Positions 43,063 to 51,381 of a DNA stretch of 64,000 nt are shown one piece after another. The DNA is from CAYTGM01 sp964437365 (GTDB lineage Bacteria > Sumerlaeota > Sumerlaeia > SLMS01): contig CAYTGM010000007.1 in NCBI GenBank assembly GCA_964437365.1, forward strand, positions 168,680-232,679. Direction: 5' to 3'. Made by a program: the position numbers and the translations under genes. The notes beneath the pieces are model-generated. The model saw only the letters and a program-made list of their open reading frames with translations. It made no database searches and was not told the origin of the DNA. Each line of letters opens with the position of its first letter. The stretch's first letter is position 1.

Positions 43063-43575
43063 ATGGAACTTGCACCATTAGAAGCGTTTGAAAGATATTC
43101 AGCCCTCGGTCCCGACTTTATGACGTGGCTGCTGGTTCGTATCATGGAAGATGAAATGCCGGCACCACCCTCAGAACCTGGTCTTCAAATCGACTTTGAA
43201 GGTCCTCTCGTCTTTGTCTCTGATACGGGAGAAGCGAACAAGATTACACTGGCAGGAGACGAGGCCGTCATGGCACCAGAAGTGAAGAGTGCTTTGCGCC
43301 AGGGGAAGAAACTTCAGCGTGCGAAGGTTGTCTTTACCGCCATGGAAGATACCTGGAAGTTTGCACTGGATGGAGAAACCTTTGACCTGAAAGGGATCAA
43401 GCTTCCGACTCCGAATACGCCTGATATAGACATGAACCTCAGTATTCGTGTTGATGCAACCTTAAGAGCCTATCATCTGCTGGATGAAATGTTTGAGGCT
43501 TTTCTCCCGCTCCGACTCAGCCCGGAAGCATGGAAAGAAGAAGCATCAAGATGGAAAAAAGTCGCGAGAGGGTAA
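43063..43575 (+). CDS. RdgC-like partner, C-terminal part as a separate gene
   Basis: The 170-residue product begins with LGPDFMTWLL, similar to the LGREFLTWLW segment near the start of the RdgC C-terminal half. It continues with FEGPLVFVS, a strand-rich middle and a helical end (LRAYHLLDEMFEAFLPLRL). It starts 2 bases after the stop of the RdgC-like gene, so both should be translated together and probably form one functional ring protein. The stop-start junction looks clean, which argues against a simple frameshift. A terminator follows at 43626. Confidence 0.72.
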   Translation: MELAPLEAFERYSALGPDFMTWLLVRIMEDEMPAPPSEPGLQIDFEGPLVFVSDTGEANKITLAGDEAVMAPEVKSALRQGKKLQRAKVVFTAMEDTWKFALDGETFDLKGIKLPTPNTPDIDMNLSIRVDATLRAYHLLDEMFEAFLPLRLSPEAWKEEASRWKKVARG

Positions 43576-43625
43576 CAGGAAAGGATGAGGGATAAGAGAA
43601 AGTATGAAGGATGAAATGAGAGGAT

Positions 43626-43653
43626 ACGGATCTTTTTTTTATATCCGTTTTTT
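43626..43653 (+). terminator. Terminator of the rdgC pair
   Basis: ACGGAT and ATCCGT enclose a T-rich loop and are followed by six T residues, 50 bases after the stop. The stem is short but the position and T run fit intrinsic termination. Confidence 0.6.
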
Positions 43654-43677
43654 CTCAAGAGTGGAGTGATTTGGAGT

Positions 43678-43724
43678 GCTGCAGACTTTCTGCAGCTTTG
43701 TCACGAGCAAGCCTTGCTTGCTCG
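43678..43724. other. Two small hairpins between convergent genes
   Basis: GCTGCAG-ACTTT-CTGCAGC (43678-43696) is followed by TTTG. CGAGCAAGC-CTT-GCTTGCTCG (43704-43724) is a perfect 9-bp stem. They lie between the rdgC pair and the end of the minus-strand membrane gene and may act as terminators for either strand. Confidence 0.5.
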
Positions 43725-43836
43725 CCTTGAGAGTGAGAAACCGTTGGTCCCGGTATTCCTGTTTTCGTAGAGAACAAGGCTACAACCAAGAAGGAATGGA
43801 AGGTCATTTCCAGCCAACTTATATCGGACAGACATT

Positions 43837-44739
43837 CTAAGGGTGTTTCTCCCCTCCAAGCAGAACAACTTCCCTGAGCTTCTCTGTGAAGTAGTTGAGG
43901 AGAAGCCCGAATACATATCCATAGAAGATCCCACTGGTGAGCAGGTACACTATATTGTTCAGAAAGTAATACTGATTCATGGTTTGAAGAGTATAGGTGA
44001 GTATGATCCAGGAGAAAATGAATTGATATATAGCTGATATGATCAAGTATCCTATATAGATTAAGAATAGTCGGCTTAAGGGTACCCCCACAATATAGGG
44101 AAGTGTCAGGACGGTTGCACCCACGTAGGCAAAAACTCCCCAGCACAGTTGAAAGAACACGTAAACCGCGAGCGCCAGAACAATAGTGGCAGGAACATCA
44201 AACCAGTGATCAGGTAGAAGGTTTTTCAAATTATCAAATATGCTTTGTGACCAGGAAGGTCCCATCGATATATAAAAGAGAGCGTGAGCAGCAAACGTCA
44301 GGAGTAGCTGTCGCTTAAAAAGCCCCCAAAGAATGGGAAGGTAGACAAGACGATAAGCATCGGGAATGCTGCTGATGTTTCGTTGGAACTCAGGACTATT
44401 GAGGAAGCGTCGAACTGGGACTCCAAACAGGAACAGGAAGAGCAGAACCCGAATCAGTTGCGTTAAGAGTGAGAATACTGTCAATATACCACTTGTCCAG
44501 CCGGTGATCCCTGTGGGCGTGGTCATGAGGTAGGTCATCCCAAGTCCGTAGAGTGTATCAGCTCCCTTGGAAACTCCTGTAGCGAGCAGGCACATCAAGA
44601 TCATCTTCATACGCCCACCCCAGATCATGCGCTCCATACTGAGACGAGTATCTCTGTTTCTCTTTCGAGTTTCCTCGAACAAAGACCAATATCCGTTTAT
44701 CACATTACCAGGAAACAAACTGCGGATTGTCTTTAACAC
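43837..44739 (-). CDS. Polytopic membrane protein, tandem paralogue 1
   Basis: About 301 residues with some six hydrophobic segments. I chose GTG 44737-44739 because it gives the same start (LKTI-x-SL-x-PGNVI) as the neighbouring paralogue, and GAGGGGA lies 7 bases upstream; an in-frame ATG at 44781 would add 14 residues. Shared features with the paralogue are IWGGR-x-KM, a phenylalanine-rich LFGxPxxRF turn and IPxAxxLxYxPIL-x-GLFKRQLL. The family resembles Yip1-type small membrane proteins only in outline. Function is unknown. Confidence 0.72.
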   Translation of the reverse strand: MLKTIRSLFPGNVINGYWSLFEETRKRNRDTRLSMERMIWGGRMKMILMCLLATGVSKGADTLYGLGMTYLMTTPTGITGWTSGILTVFSLLTQLIRVLLFLFLFGVPVRRFLNSPEFQRNISSIPDAYRLVYLPILWGLFKRQLLLTFAAHALFYISMGPSWSQSIFDNLKNLLPDHWFDVPATIVLALAVYVFFQLCWGVFAYVGATVLTLPYIVGVPLSRLFLIYIGYLIISAIYQFIFSWIILTYTLQTMNQYYFLNNIVYLLTSGIFYGYVFGLLLNYFTEKLREVVLLGGEKHP

Positions 44740-44796
44740 AGGAAGTCCCCTCGTCTTAAATAAATGTGTATAACTATACATTTGTGTATGATAGTA

Positions 44797-45714
44797 TTAA
44801 GCATCCCTAATCTTTGATCCCGAGAGGATCTCGTTTGTATAGCTTGAGTCGAGTGAGTTTAGGATCAATCCTAGAATATAAAAGCTCGGAAGTGCCAGAG
44901 TGATTTTGTATATAATGTTCATAAAAAACAAATGCATGCTACTTTGGAAAAGGTCCAAATAGTTCGCAATGCTCAAGAACAGGCGGCTTAATAGGAGCAT
45001 AAATAGAGCATACAAAAAGAAATAGCAAAATGATCGGAAAAGACTCTTGCCAGTAATATATGGTGTGATAAGAACCAGCGAAAGGATCAACGCAGAGATT
45101 AAACTCATAAAGGAGAATATGAGTTTGATGACTATTGCAATGGCTATGGCGAATGGCAGACTCAGGTTTGCCTCTAACTGGTAAGTTTGCAAGTGGCCTC
45201 GAAGGGCAGTTGTTGACCCCTGAGTGATGAGCACGTAAAAGAACGATGCTATCGTTCCAAGAATAAACACCAATAGCTGCCGCTTAAATAGTCCTGATAG
45301 GATTGGGATATATAAGAGGTGTTCAGCGGTTGGAATATTACTGAAATCGCGAGCAAACCTCTTGCTCTTTATAAAACGAGAGATCGGAAGACCAAATAAG
45401 ATGAAGAAAAGTGCCGGACTTATCAAGTAGCTCCTGAGAATCATTACAAGTTGAACAACCCAGTTCAGACGTCTGGCCATATCCACATATCCAGCCCATA
45501 GAAGTATGCTGTTGGTACGGGATTGCAAGTAAGCAACTCCCACTTGAAGGGCTGCAATTATGAGGCAAAGTGTAACCATCTTGATCCGTCCACCCCAAAT
45601 CAGATTCTCAATACGATTCTGTACCCCACTATCTCTGACGTGAAATTGCCGAGAAAGAGACCGGTAGCCGGCGATCACATTTCCAGGACGTAGAGAGGCT
45701 ATTGTCTTCAGCAC
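44797..45714 (-). CDS. Polytopic membrane protein, tandem paralogue 2
   Basis: The 305-residue product starts at GTG with AAGGA 6-7 bases upstream and has about six membrane helices. It is clearly homologous to the gene just downstream (43837-44739), sharing the N-terminal PGNVIAGY, ENLIWGGRIKM and LSGLFKRQLLVF motifs at matching positions. The pair arose by tandem duplication and has diverged strongly in the C-terminal half. It opens a two-gene unit whose promoter must lie in the palindrome-rich spacer 45715-46355. Function is unknown. Confidence 0.75.
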   Translation of the reverse strand: MLKTIASLRPGNVIAGYRSLSRQFHVRDSGVQNRIENLIWGGRIKMVTLCLIIAALQVGVAYLQSRTNSILLWAGYVDMARRLNWVVQLVMILRSYLISPALFFILFGLPISRFIKSKRFARDFSNIPTAEHLLYIPILSGLFKRQLLVFILGTIASFFYVLITQGSTTALRGHLQTYQLEANLSLPFAIAIAIVIKLIFSFMSLISALILSLVLITPYITGKSLFRSFCYFFLYALFMLLLSRLFLSIANYLDLFQSSMHLFFMNIIYKITLALPSFYILGLILNSLDSSYTNEILSGSKIRDA

Positions 45715-46355
45715 GGGAGATCCTTAAGAGGATTTTCTGTCGATACAGATAATCTGACTGGTTGCTTGAACTCGGAAGGTTGTAGATGTTGCGAAGAAGG
45801 GAAAGCAAAGAGTGTTGTAAACGTCTACATGGCCACAATCAGGTGTTGGTTCGTTCTACCGATGCGGCCCTGTACAGGATGGAATGAGCCCAATCAACCT
45901 GCTTGCACCTTGCTTGGTACATGCATGGAACATGCATTCGAATGCAGGTTTCGAGCTTCTTACAATCAGGTTGAATGAATATTCATTGGGATGAGAACGC
46001 CTGCAACCGGTTGCAGGATGTCGAACGACTCTGTCGTTCTGTTTGGGGGGCCTGGACCTGGGGTAGGGTCGCGTTGCTCCCCAACCCGAGGCTATTGGCT
46101 TTGTTTGGCCTGGAACCTTTTCAATTCACGCTCTCTTGGGAGTGCTGGTTTAAGCTTGCTCCTGCCAGCCTTAACTCAACTTCCACAACCTATGAGGTAA
46201 TGGTCGGCGGAAGGCGTCTAAATGTAAGGTTGTCACTTGTACCTTAACCATTCCCGATATACTTGTAATGGAAACGCAATGATCCGATGAGTTCCTATTC
46301 AGAGTTCTTTCATGGACTGATATCTTGTGATGCTTTGTGATAGGTACATCACCGT
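45715..46355. other. Palindrome-rich spacer of about 640 bases, no convincing gene
   Basis: Three perfect palindromes lie close together: GCATTCGAATGC (45934-45945), AATGAATATTCATT (45974-45987) and CCTGCAACCGGTTGCAGG (46000-46017). Between 46040 and 46140 the sequence CCTGGGGTAGGGTCGCGTTG, CTCCCCAACCCG and GGCTTTGTTTGGCC recalls the degenerate ends of IS200-like elements. Short open frames here (for example 45975-46247) lack coding character. The region probably holds the promoter of the minus-strand membrane genes and the remains of an older insertion. Confidence 0.5.
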
Positions 46356-47031
46356 TGGTCCCAGCGGGACCTGAGCGAGTAGCCCGGGGTAAGTGCGCAG
46401 CACGCAGCCCCGGGTCCAGAGTCGTATATAGGACCGCCCCAGAGGGGCGGAAGAAACAATAACGGAGTTAATCATGGCGGATACCTATTCATGTATACTC
46501 TTCCATATTGTCTTCAGCACGAAACATCGGAGACCAGAAATTACACCCGAGCTAGAGGCCCGTCTCTATGATTACATGGGCGGTATCATTAAGAATAAGG
46601 GAGGGATTCTCTACGAAATCGGCGGAATGCCTGACCATGTCCACATTCTGATGCGCTGGAATACAGGTGGAATTAAAGATCTGCTGAGAGACTTGAAGTC
46701 TGACTCAACGAAATGGGTTAGAGCGACATACCCTGAGAAATCATCCTTTCGATGGCAGGCCGGCGGTGGCATATTTTCTGTCAGTCAATCTGGAATAGAG
46801 AGACTGTCAGCGTATATCCAGAAACAGGAGGAGCGTCATCGGGTGCGAACTTTCAAGGATGAATATATTGCTCTATTGAAGAAACATGGTATTGAATACG
46901 ACGAGAGGTACATATTTGATTGATGTGCGTGTGGCACCCCGCTGGGGTGCAAGCTGTTGTTTTGCTCGTCCCGGGGCTGCAGGCTTGCGCCTTTACCCCG
47001 GGCTACTCGCTTCGGTCCCTCTGGGACCGTT
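46356..47031 (+). mobile_element. IS200-like element with long imperfect inverted ends
   Basis: The left end reads GGTCCCAGCGGGACC, then GAGCGAGTAGCCCGGGGTAA, then GCAGCCCCGGG. The right end contains the inverse: CCCGGGGCTGC, TTTACCCCGGGCTACTCGCT and GGTCCCTCTGGGACC. Small hairpins lie inside each end (CCGCCCC-AG-AGGGGCGG at 46434-46450 and GCACCCC-GCT-GGGGTGC at 46934-46950). A Y1 transposase gene fills the middle. The palindromic ends fit single-strand transposition, with no target duplication expected. Confidence 0.82.
46474..46923 (+). CDS. tnpA: IS200-family Y1 transposase
   Basis: The 149-residue product has the family start CILFHIVFSTKHRRPEI, the HUH metal site MPDHVHILM (H55, H57) and the nucleophile tyrosine Y114 in LSAYIQKQEERH, followed by the usual short C-terminal helix. 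Length is right for a complete, probably functional IS200-type enzyme that cuts single-stranded DNA at hairpin ends. GGAG lies 7 bases before the ATG. It differs from the RAYT gene at 9577, which has a longer C-terminal part, so the window holds two distinct Y1 transposases. Confidence 0.93.
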   Translation: MADTYSCILFHIVFSTKHRRPEITPELEARLYDYMGGIIKNKGGILYEIGGMPDHVHILMRWNTGGIKDLLRDLKSDSTKWVRATYPEKSSFRWQAGGGIFSVSQSGIERLSAYIQKQEERHRVRTFKDEYIALLKKHGIEYDERYIFD

Positions 47032-47076
47032 TAAACTCATAATCTTCACCTGGGAAAGGTTCCCTCATGAAGATAA

Positions 47077-47883
47077 CTACTTCTCACTCGCCTGCTTATT
47101 CTTGTTCTCCTTCACCTTCTTCTCCCACGCGTACGCGTACTTTAGAAAGACCGAGTGCGCCGCCATCCAGCAGATCACAAAACCTGCGATACCGTCTTTC
47201 CAACCACCGTACATGATATATTGACGAAAGAACCTCCATGCCGGGCGACCCGCCAGATGTCTTAATGTGACTTTCTTCGTCTTGGCTGCGCGGTCTTCTC
47301 CTGCCCACGACGCGTAACGGCTGTGCTTTTTCAGGTACTGGTCAAAGCTATCAAAGGTATAGTGAAGAAACTTACCTGACAATCGATCTATATTCAAAGG
47401 CTGAGAAGGGTCTTTCGGAATGATGTCCGCATGCACGTGCTTATCTTCGTACTTGGACTTGTCCCGGCGGAAAAGTCGCAGCACATCGTCGCGCTGCCAG
47501 CCGCAGCCGTTAATTCTCTGTCCCATGAAATGATTGATGCGGTGGATGCGATAGCCATCCGCGGGTCCGTCGTTCTTAAGCACCTCGAGAACATCCCTCT
47601 TCAGCTCATCGGTGGCGCGCTCGTCAGTATCGACGAGCAGGATCCAGGGGTGCCTGGCTTGAGGGATGGTCCAGTTTTTTTGCGCTGCGGAATTCTTATA
47701 CTCGTGGACGAGCACCGTGTCTGCGAATTCGCGGGCGATCTCCTCGGTCCTGTCCTGACTCGCTGAATCAACAACAACAAGGACTTCATCGGCTAGATCG
47801 CGCACGGAGGCAATGCAGGCTTCCAGGTGGTTTTCCGCGTGACCGGCGGGAATAATAGCTGTCAGTTTTTGTCTTTCGCTCAT
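47077..47883 (-). CDS. Family 2 glycosyltransferase (WaaE/KdtX-like)
   Basis: The 268-residue product from ATG 47881-47883 starts right at the GT2 fold (KLTAIIPAGHAENHLEACI); GTG codons upstream would add up to 11 unusual residues. It has VVVDSASQDRTEEIA, the metal-binding region LLVDTDERA and the segment LHYTFDSFDQYLKKHSRYA typical of WaaE-like enzymes that decorate lipopolysaccharide cores. A basic, Lys-rich tail follows. It probably acts at the cytoplasmic face of the inner membrane. A second glycosyltransferase gene lies on the other strand nearby. Confidence 0.87.
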   Translation of the reverse strand: MSERQKLTAIIPAGHAENHLEACIASVRDLADEVLVVVDSASQDRTEEIAREFADTVLVHEYKNSAAQKNWTIPQARHPWILLVDTDERATDELKRDVLEVLKNDGPADGYRIHRINHFMGQRINGCGWQRDDVLRLFRRDKSKYEDKHVHADIIPKDPSQPLNIDRLSGKFLHYTFDSFDQYLKKHSRYASWAGEDRAAKTKKVTLRHLAGRPAWRFFRQYIMYGGWKDGIAGFVICWMAAHSVFLKYAYAWEKKVKENKNKQASEK

Positions 47884-48063
47884 AGGTCTTTGATGGTCAA
47901 ACAAGCGCACGAGCACAAGATGTAAGATTTCTGACCGGAGTTTTAGTCCGTTTACCAGTTTTCTGCATCTTCTCTGTTGCGTGCGTTACCTGCCTGTTTC
48001 TATCACAGTGACTCGAACGGTGGTGATTCACCGACTTGTCTGATTAAAGGATTTGGAAGAGCC

Positions 48064-48207
48064 ATGGAACCTAAACAGCTCGGGATGCTGATTTTACTTC
48101 TAGCAGTTGCGATGATTGGCTCCGGTTATCTAATCTACACTTTGCAGCGTCTTGATAAAGAAGATGATACCCAGGATGGTGAGGATCCTCACGGTCCGGG
48201 CCATTAA
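48064..48207 (+). CDS. Small single-pass membrane protein of 47 aa
   Basis: ATG 48064 is preceded by GGAAG at proper spacing. The 47-residue product is one hydrophobic helix (LGMLILLLAVAMIGSGYLIY) followed by a charged tail ending in DPHGPGH. The tail charge suggests the N-terminus is outside and the C-terminus in the cytoplasm or the reverse; I cannot tell. The gene lies 46 bases before the GT4 gene and may share its transcript. Function is unknown. Confidence 0.55.
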   Translation: MEPKQLGMLILLLAVAMIGSGYLIYTLQRLDKEDDTQDGEDPHGPGH

Positions 48208-48253
48208 GAGCCTCAGTCAGACCCTTACCCGCTTCTCCTTTAAAGCCTGATTT

Positions 48254-49420
48254 ATGAAAATCCTTATCGATGCCCGCTACCTGGATGGAACTTACACGGG
48301 TATTGGTACTTATTCCAAGCAGCTCCTTGAGAACCTTGCTCGAGTTGATGAGAAGAATCAATATCTTGTCCTCGTTCGTCCCTCTTTTAAGGGAGAACTG
48401 AAGCTGGGTGAGAATTTCAAGCTGGTGACGTACTCTCCAAAGCCTGTGAGTCTGCAGAGCCTTCTGAGTCTCGGACGCTACGTCGATTCATTGAACGTGG
48501 ATCTGATGCACAGCTTCTTTCCCATCGCTCCGTTGTTTATGAGGACGCCGTTGATGGTGACTGTTCACGATCTTCAGCCATTTCTCGATCCAGAGTTTTC
48601 AGCGCGACGTCCATTGCCTGTGCAGCTCGCTTATCGAATCTTCTACAAATATACATATCCTGCCGTGCTCAAAAAGGCAAAGTGGGTTTTGAATGTAAGC
48701 TATCACACGCGCGACAATGTGGCGGCGCTCTATCACGAGCAAATTCCGAAGCTGATTGTTGTGACATCGGGTCTGGACCAGCGCATTTTTGATCCGGCCC
48801 CAGAGAACAGTGCTGAAGTTCGTGAGCACTACGGTCTGGTGAATCCTTATTTGCTTTATTTCGGTTCCACCCGGCCGAATAAGAATATCCCGATGATGAT
48901 CCGTGCTTTTGCTCATTATGTCCGGACTCATCAGGACATTGAGACGGACCTGGTTCTTGTCTTGAAGAAGGATCGATTCTTCAGGGATATCAGCAAGACC
49001 ATCAGACAGGAAGCACTGACAGAAAGAATTCTGGTTCTGGATCAGCTGGAGTATGAGGAACAGCGAGCGGTTCTAACCGGAGCAAAGGCCTTCCTTTTTC
49101 CTTCCAAGTACGAGGGCTTTGGTTTCCCTGCACTTGAGGCAATGGCTGCTGGGATTCCTGTGCTTGCAAGCGACTCAGGAGCTCTTCCCGAGATCTGTGG
49201 AGAGGCGGCTCTGGTGACCTCAGCAGACGACTATGAAGAGATGGGCGAAGGAATCGCCCGACTCGTCAATGATCGTTATTTTCGTCGTTCTCTGATCGAG
49301 AGAGGGGAAGAAAGAGCCCGACTCTTCAAATGGGAAGGTGCGGCGGAAATGGTTAGAGATATTTATCAGCTGCTCTTTAACCGAAGGGTTAAGAATTCTA
49401 AAGCATCACCGGCTTCATAA
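48254..49420 (+). CDS. Family 4 glycosyltransferase (GT-B fold)
   Basis: The 388-residue product has an N-terminal domain beginning MKILIDARYLDGTYTGIGTY, the donor-site region YFGSTRPNKNIPMMIRAF and the C-terminal nucleotide-sugar motif EGFGFPALEAMAAGIPVLAS with both conserved glutamates (E-x7-E). This is the standard retaining GT4 pattern of mannosyl- or related transferases for lipopolysaccharide, exopolysaccharide or glycolipid. No signal peptide is present. It converges with the next gene, leaving one base between stop codons. Confidence 0.92.
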   Translation: MKILIDARYLDGTYTGIGTYSKQLLENLARVDEKNQYLVLVRPSFKGELKLGENFKLVTYSPKPVSLQSLLSLGRYVDSLNVDLMHSFFPIAPLFMRTPLMVTVHDLQPFLDPEFSARRPLPVQLAYRIFYKYTYPAVLKKAKWVLNVSYHTRDNVAALYHEQIPKLIVVTSGLDQRIFDPAPENSAEVREHYGLVNPYLLYFGSTRPNKNIPMMIRAFAHYVRTHQDIETDLVLVLKKDRFFRDISKTIRQEALTERILVLDQLEYEEQRAVLTGAKAFLFPSKYEGFGFPALEAMAAGIPVLASDSGALPEICGEAALVTSADDYEEMGEGIARLVNDRYFRRSLIERGEERARLFKWEGAAEMVRDIYQLLFNRRVKNSKASPAS

Positions 49421-49421
49421 A

Positions 49422-50108
49422 TTAGCCCTGTTTCTTGACCCGGGGGTTTTTGGGCGCGAAAGCAAAGCCCTTTGAAGGTGGATCAGGTGTTACCGGATCT
49501 GGGTCCTTCTTGGGGTTTTTCTCCCCTGTACCCTTCAAGCGCACAGCCTGAACATGGACTTTAGCTTTATGCGAGGTCGTATCGGGGTCTCTAAGCGGAT
49601 CGTTTTCTTTTCTTGATCGTGAGCTGGAGAGGTTTTCCGAACGCGAGCGAGCATTTGGTGTTGGTGTTGTTGGCGTGCGTGGCTCGCCCTCTTCATCGAG
49701 CTCGGGCTCAGGAATCGGAGCCTGGTCGATGCGAATTCCCACCCGCTTGGAAAATGCTTCAGATCCATTCTTCTCGAGCCAGCTGAGAATTTGGGCAATA
49801 TCAGCGCCGTCACGCCCGCGAGAGGTAAGATCAAGTTTTGTAGTAACGCGTTTCACTCCTCCCGGAACCAGAGCCTGGGTCAGGAGGTAAGAGCTGATTC
49901 GGGGCCCGAAACCCTTGAACAAAACCTCGATCTGTTTCGCCAGATTTGAACGCTGTTGATACTCAGGGTCGCCGGCATGGCTCTCCTGTATGCCGCCCTT
50001 CGTCTTTAATCGACGGGAAGATGGCTGTGGAGCATGCTCTTTCCTGACAGAGATTTCTGCCGTCCGGACTTCCTCCGGAGATTTAGTGAATTTGTCTTTA
50101 AGTCCCAT
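49422..50108 (-). CDS. Largely disordered basic protein, unknown function
   Basis: The probable start is ATG 50106-50108 (228 residues); an ATG at 50207 is in frame but the extra 33 residues look random. A folded part of about 110 residues (KQIEVLFKGFGPRISSYLLT, DIAQILSWLEKNGSEAF) is flanked by low-complexity stretches rich in Ser, Arg, Pro, Thr and Lys, including ARSRSENLSSSRSRK. The C-terminus (FAPKNPRVKKQG) is strongly basic. Such composition suits nucleic-acid or protein binding. The family is not recognised. Confidence 0.65.
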   Translation of the reverse strand: MGLKDKFTKSPEEVRTAEISVRKEHAPQPSSRRLKTKGGIQESHAGDPEYQQRSNLAKQIEVLFKGFGPRISSYLLTQALVPGGVKRVTTKLDLTSRGRDGADIAQILSWLEKNGSEAFSKRVGIRIDQAPIPEPELDEEGEPRTPTTPTPNARSRSENLSSSRSRKENDPLRDPDTTSHKAKVHVQAVRLKGTGEKNPKKDPDPVTPDPPSKGFAFAPKNPRVKKQG

Positions 50109-50424
50109 AATTGTATCAAACCACTTCCAGAGAGAAAGATAATAGGCTCTCCCACGGCTGATACATTCCCAAATTACCACGTACGAAGCAGGAACCCCTT
50201 CCTGCATCGTTTAACGAGTATCTTGAGGCAGAGGCCCCCTGTCGAGGTAATTTTTAGAGTGCAACGTTTGTCACTACTTGATTCTCCCCTCAAACATTAC
50301 TTAGTCTGTGATTGTCATGTCATTGAGGCTTAAGTGCATAAGTTTTGATTTCTGCGATCAAAGCGGCATGTTGACCCAAGTGTCAGGCTCAGAAAGCTGG
50401 CTGAACGATCAGGAGAACTCCAAT

Positions 50425-51243
50425 ATGAACAAAAGTCATGGGCGGGAACGCGGAAGAACGATTATCGTCTTATTGCTGGTGTTTGTTCTTCTTCTGGCAG
50501 GAGTAGCCTATCTTTCGGTGCGGATGTTTGGCGAGGCTTCCATAGCTACCAGGGAGTTCGAGCTGAGATTTGATTCCAAGCAATCGATCCCGGAAAACAC
50601 ACCTGTTCAGCTCAATGGCAATAATGTTGGCGAGGTGATCGGGACAACTGCCAGGACGGATTTTCAGGAAGTCCGAATACGCCTTTCAAACGATTGGGAT
50701 AGGCCTGCGCTGAAACCTGATCGCTATGACGTGTATCTGGAAACAGGCGATGCACCGATGATCCGTCTCGTTGAAAAGCCAGGAGGAAGAGCTGTGCTTC
50801 CCGGCGAAGATCAAATCGGGGAAATCGCCGAACAGTCTGAAGAAATGCTTCAGAAAGCTCAAAGAAACCTCATCAGGGTGAGCAGCGATGCGAATCAGAA
50901 ACTCTCTGAGTGGGCCTCGTCGGCGAAAAGAAAGCTGAGCGAGGCAAAAGAGAGCGAGGAGCTCAAAAACCTGGAAACAAGACTTGAGAGCTTTCGCCTG
51001 AAGCTGAAGGAAGAAGGAGCTAAAGCAGGCCAAACGACTTCGGCCTATCTCAAAGAACTTGGGGACGAGGGGGCTAAACTGTCGGAGGAGCTGAAGGAGG
51101 TTGGAAGTGATGATCTGGTAGATGGTCTCGATTCAATCCTGGCAGACATTAAGAAAAGTGTAGAAAGCAACTCGGAATCGGTTCGTGAAGATGAGTCCAG
51201 ACCGGAAGATGCCGTTCCCGGACAGATCGTCGAATCCGATTAA
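50425..51243 (+). CDS. MCE (MlaD-like) domain protein with coiled-coil tail
   Basis: The 272-residue product starts at ATG 50425 with GGAGAA upstream; an ATG-less extension to 50308 is unlikely. A membrane anchor (about 12-31) is followed by one MCE domain (FELRFDSKQSIPENTPVQLN, NNVGEVIGTT, VRIRLSNDWD). MCE proteins form hexameric channels that carry lipids between membranes. A long helical, coiled-coil region follows (about 140-250), as in longer MCE proteins. No MlaE permease or MlaF ATPase gene is adjacent, so partners must be encoded elsewhere. The 300-base spacer before it shows nothing else. Confidence 0.82.
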   Translation: MNKSHGRERGRTIIVLLLVFVLLLAGVAYLSVRMFGEASIATREFELRFDSKQSIPENTPVQLNGNNVGEVIGTTARTDFQEVRIRLSNDWDRPALKPDRYDVYLETGDAPMIRLVEKPGGRAVLPGEDQIGEIAEQSEEMLQKAQRNLIRVSSDANQKLSEWASSAKRKLSEAKESEELKNLETRLESFRLKLKEEGAKAGQTTSAYLKELGDEGAKLSEELKEVGSDDLVDGLDSILADIKKSVESNSESVREDESRPEDAVPGQIVESD

Positions 51244-51381
51244 ACTTTGGCAGATGGTTCATCTTCGCCTGTGTTTCCCTTGATATGTGATAGGGGTTCG
51301 ATTCACGTTTGTTGTTCCTTCGCCTCAGGAGCTGGCGTCCTGTGAATACCACAATCATCCATCTTTCTCATCGTTTTCGGA

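Noticed and set aside
45766..46247. Several short plus-strand frames in the palindrome-rich spacer
   Set aside because: They overlap each other and the palindromes, lack ribosome-binding sites and have no coding character.
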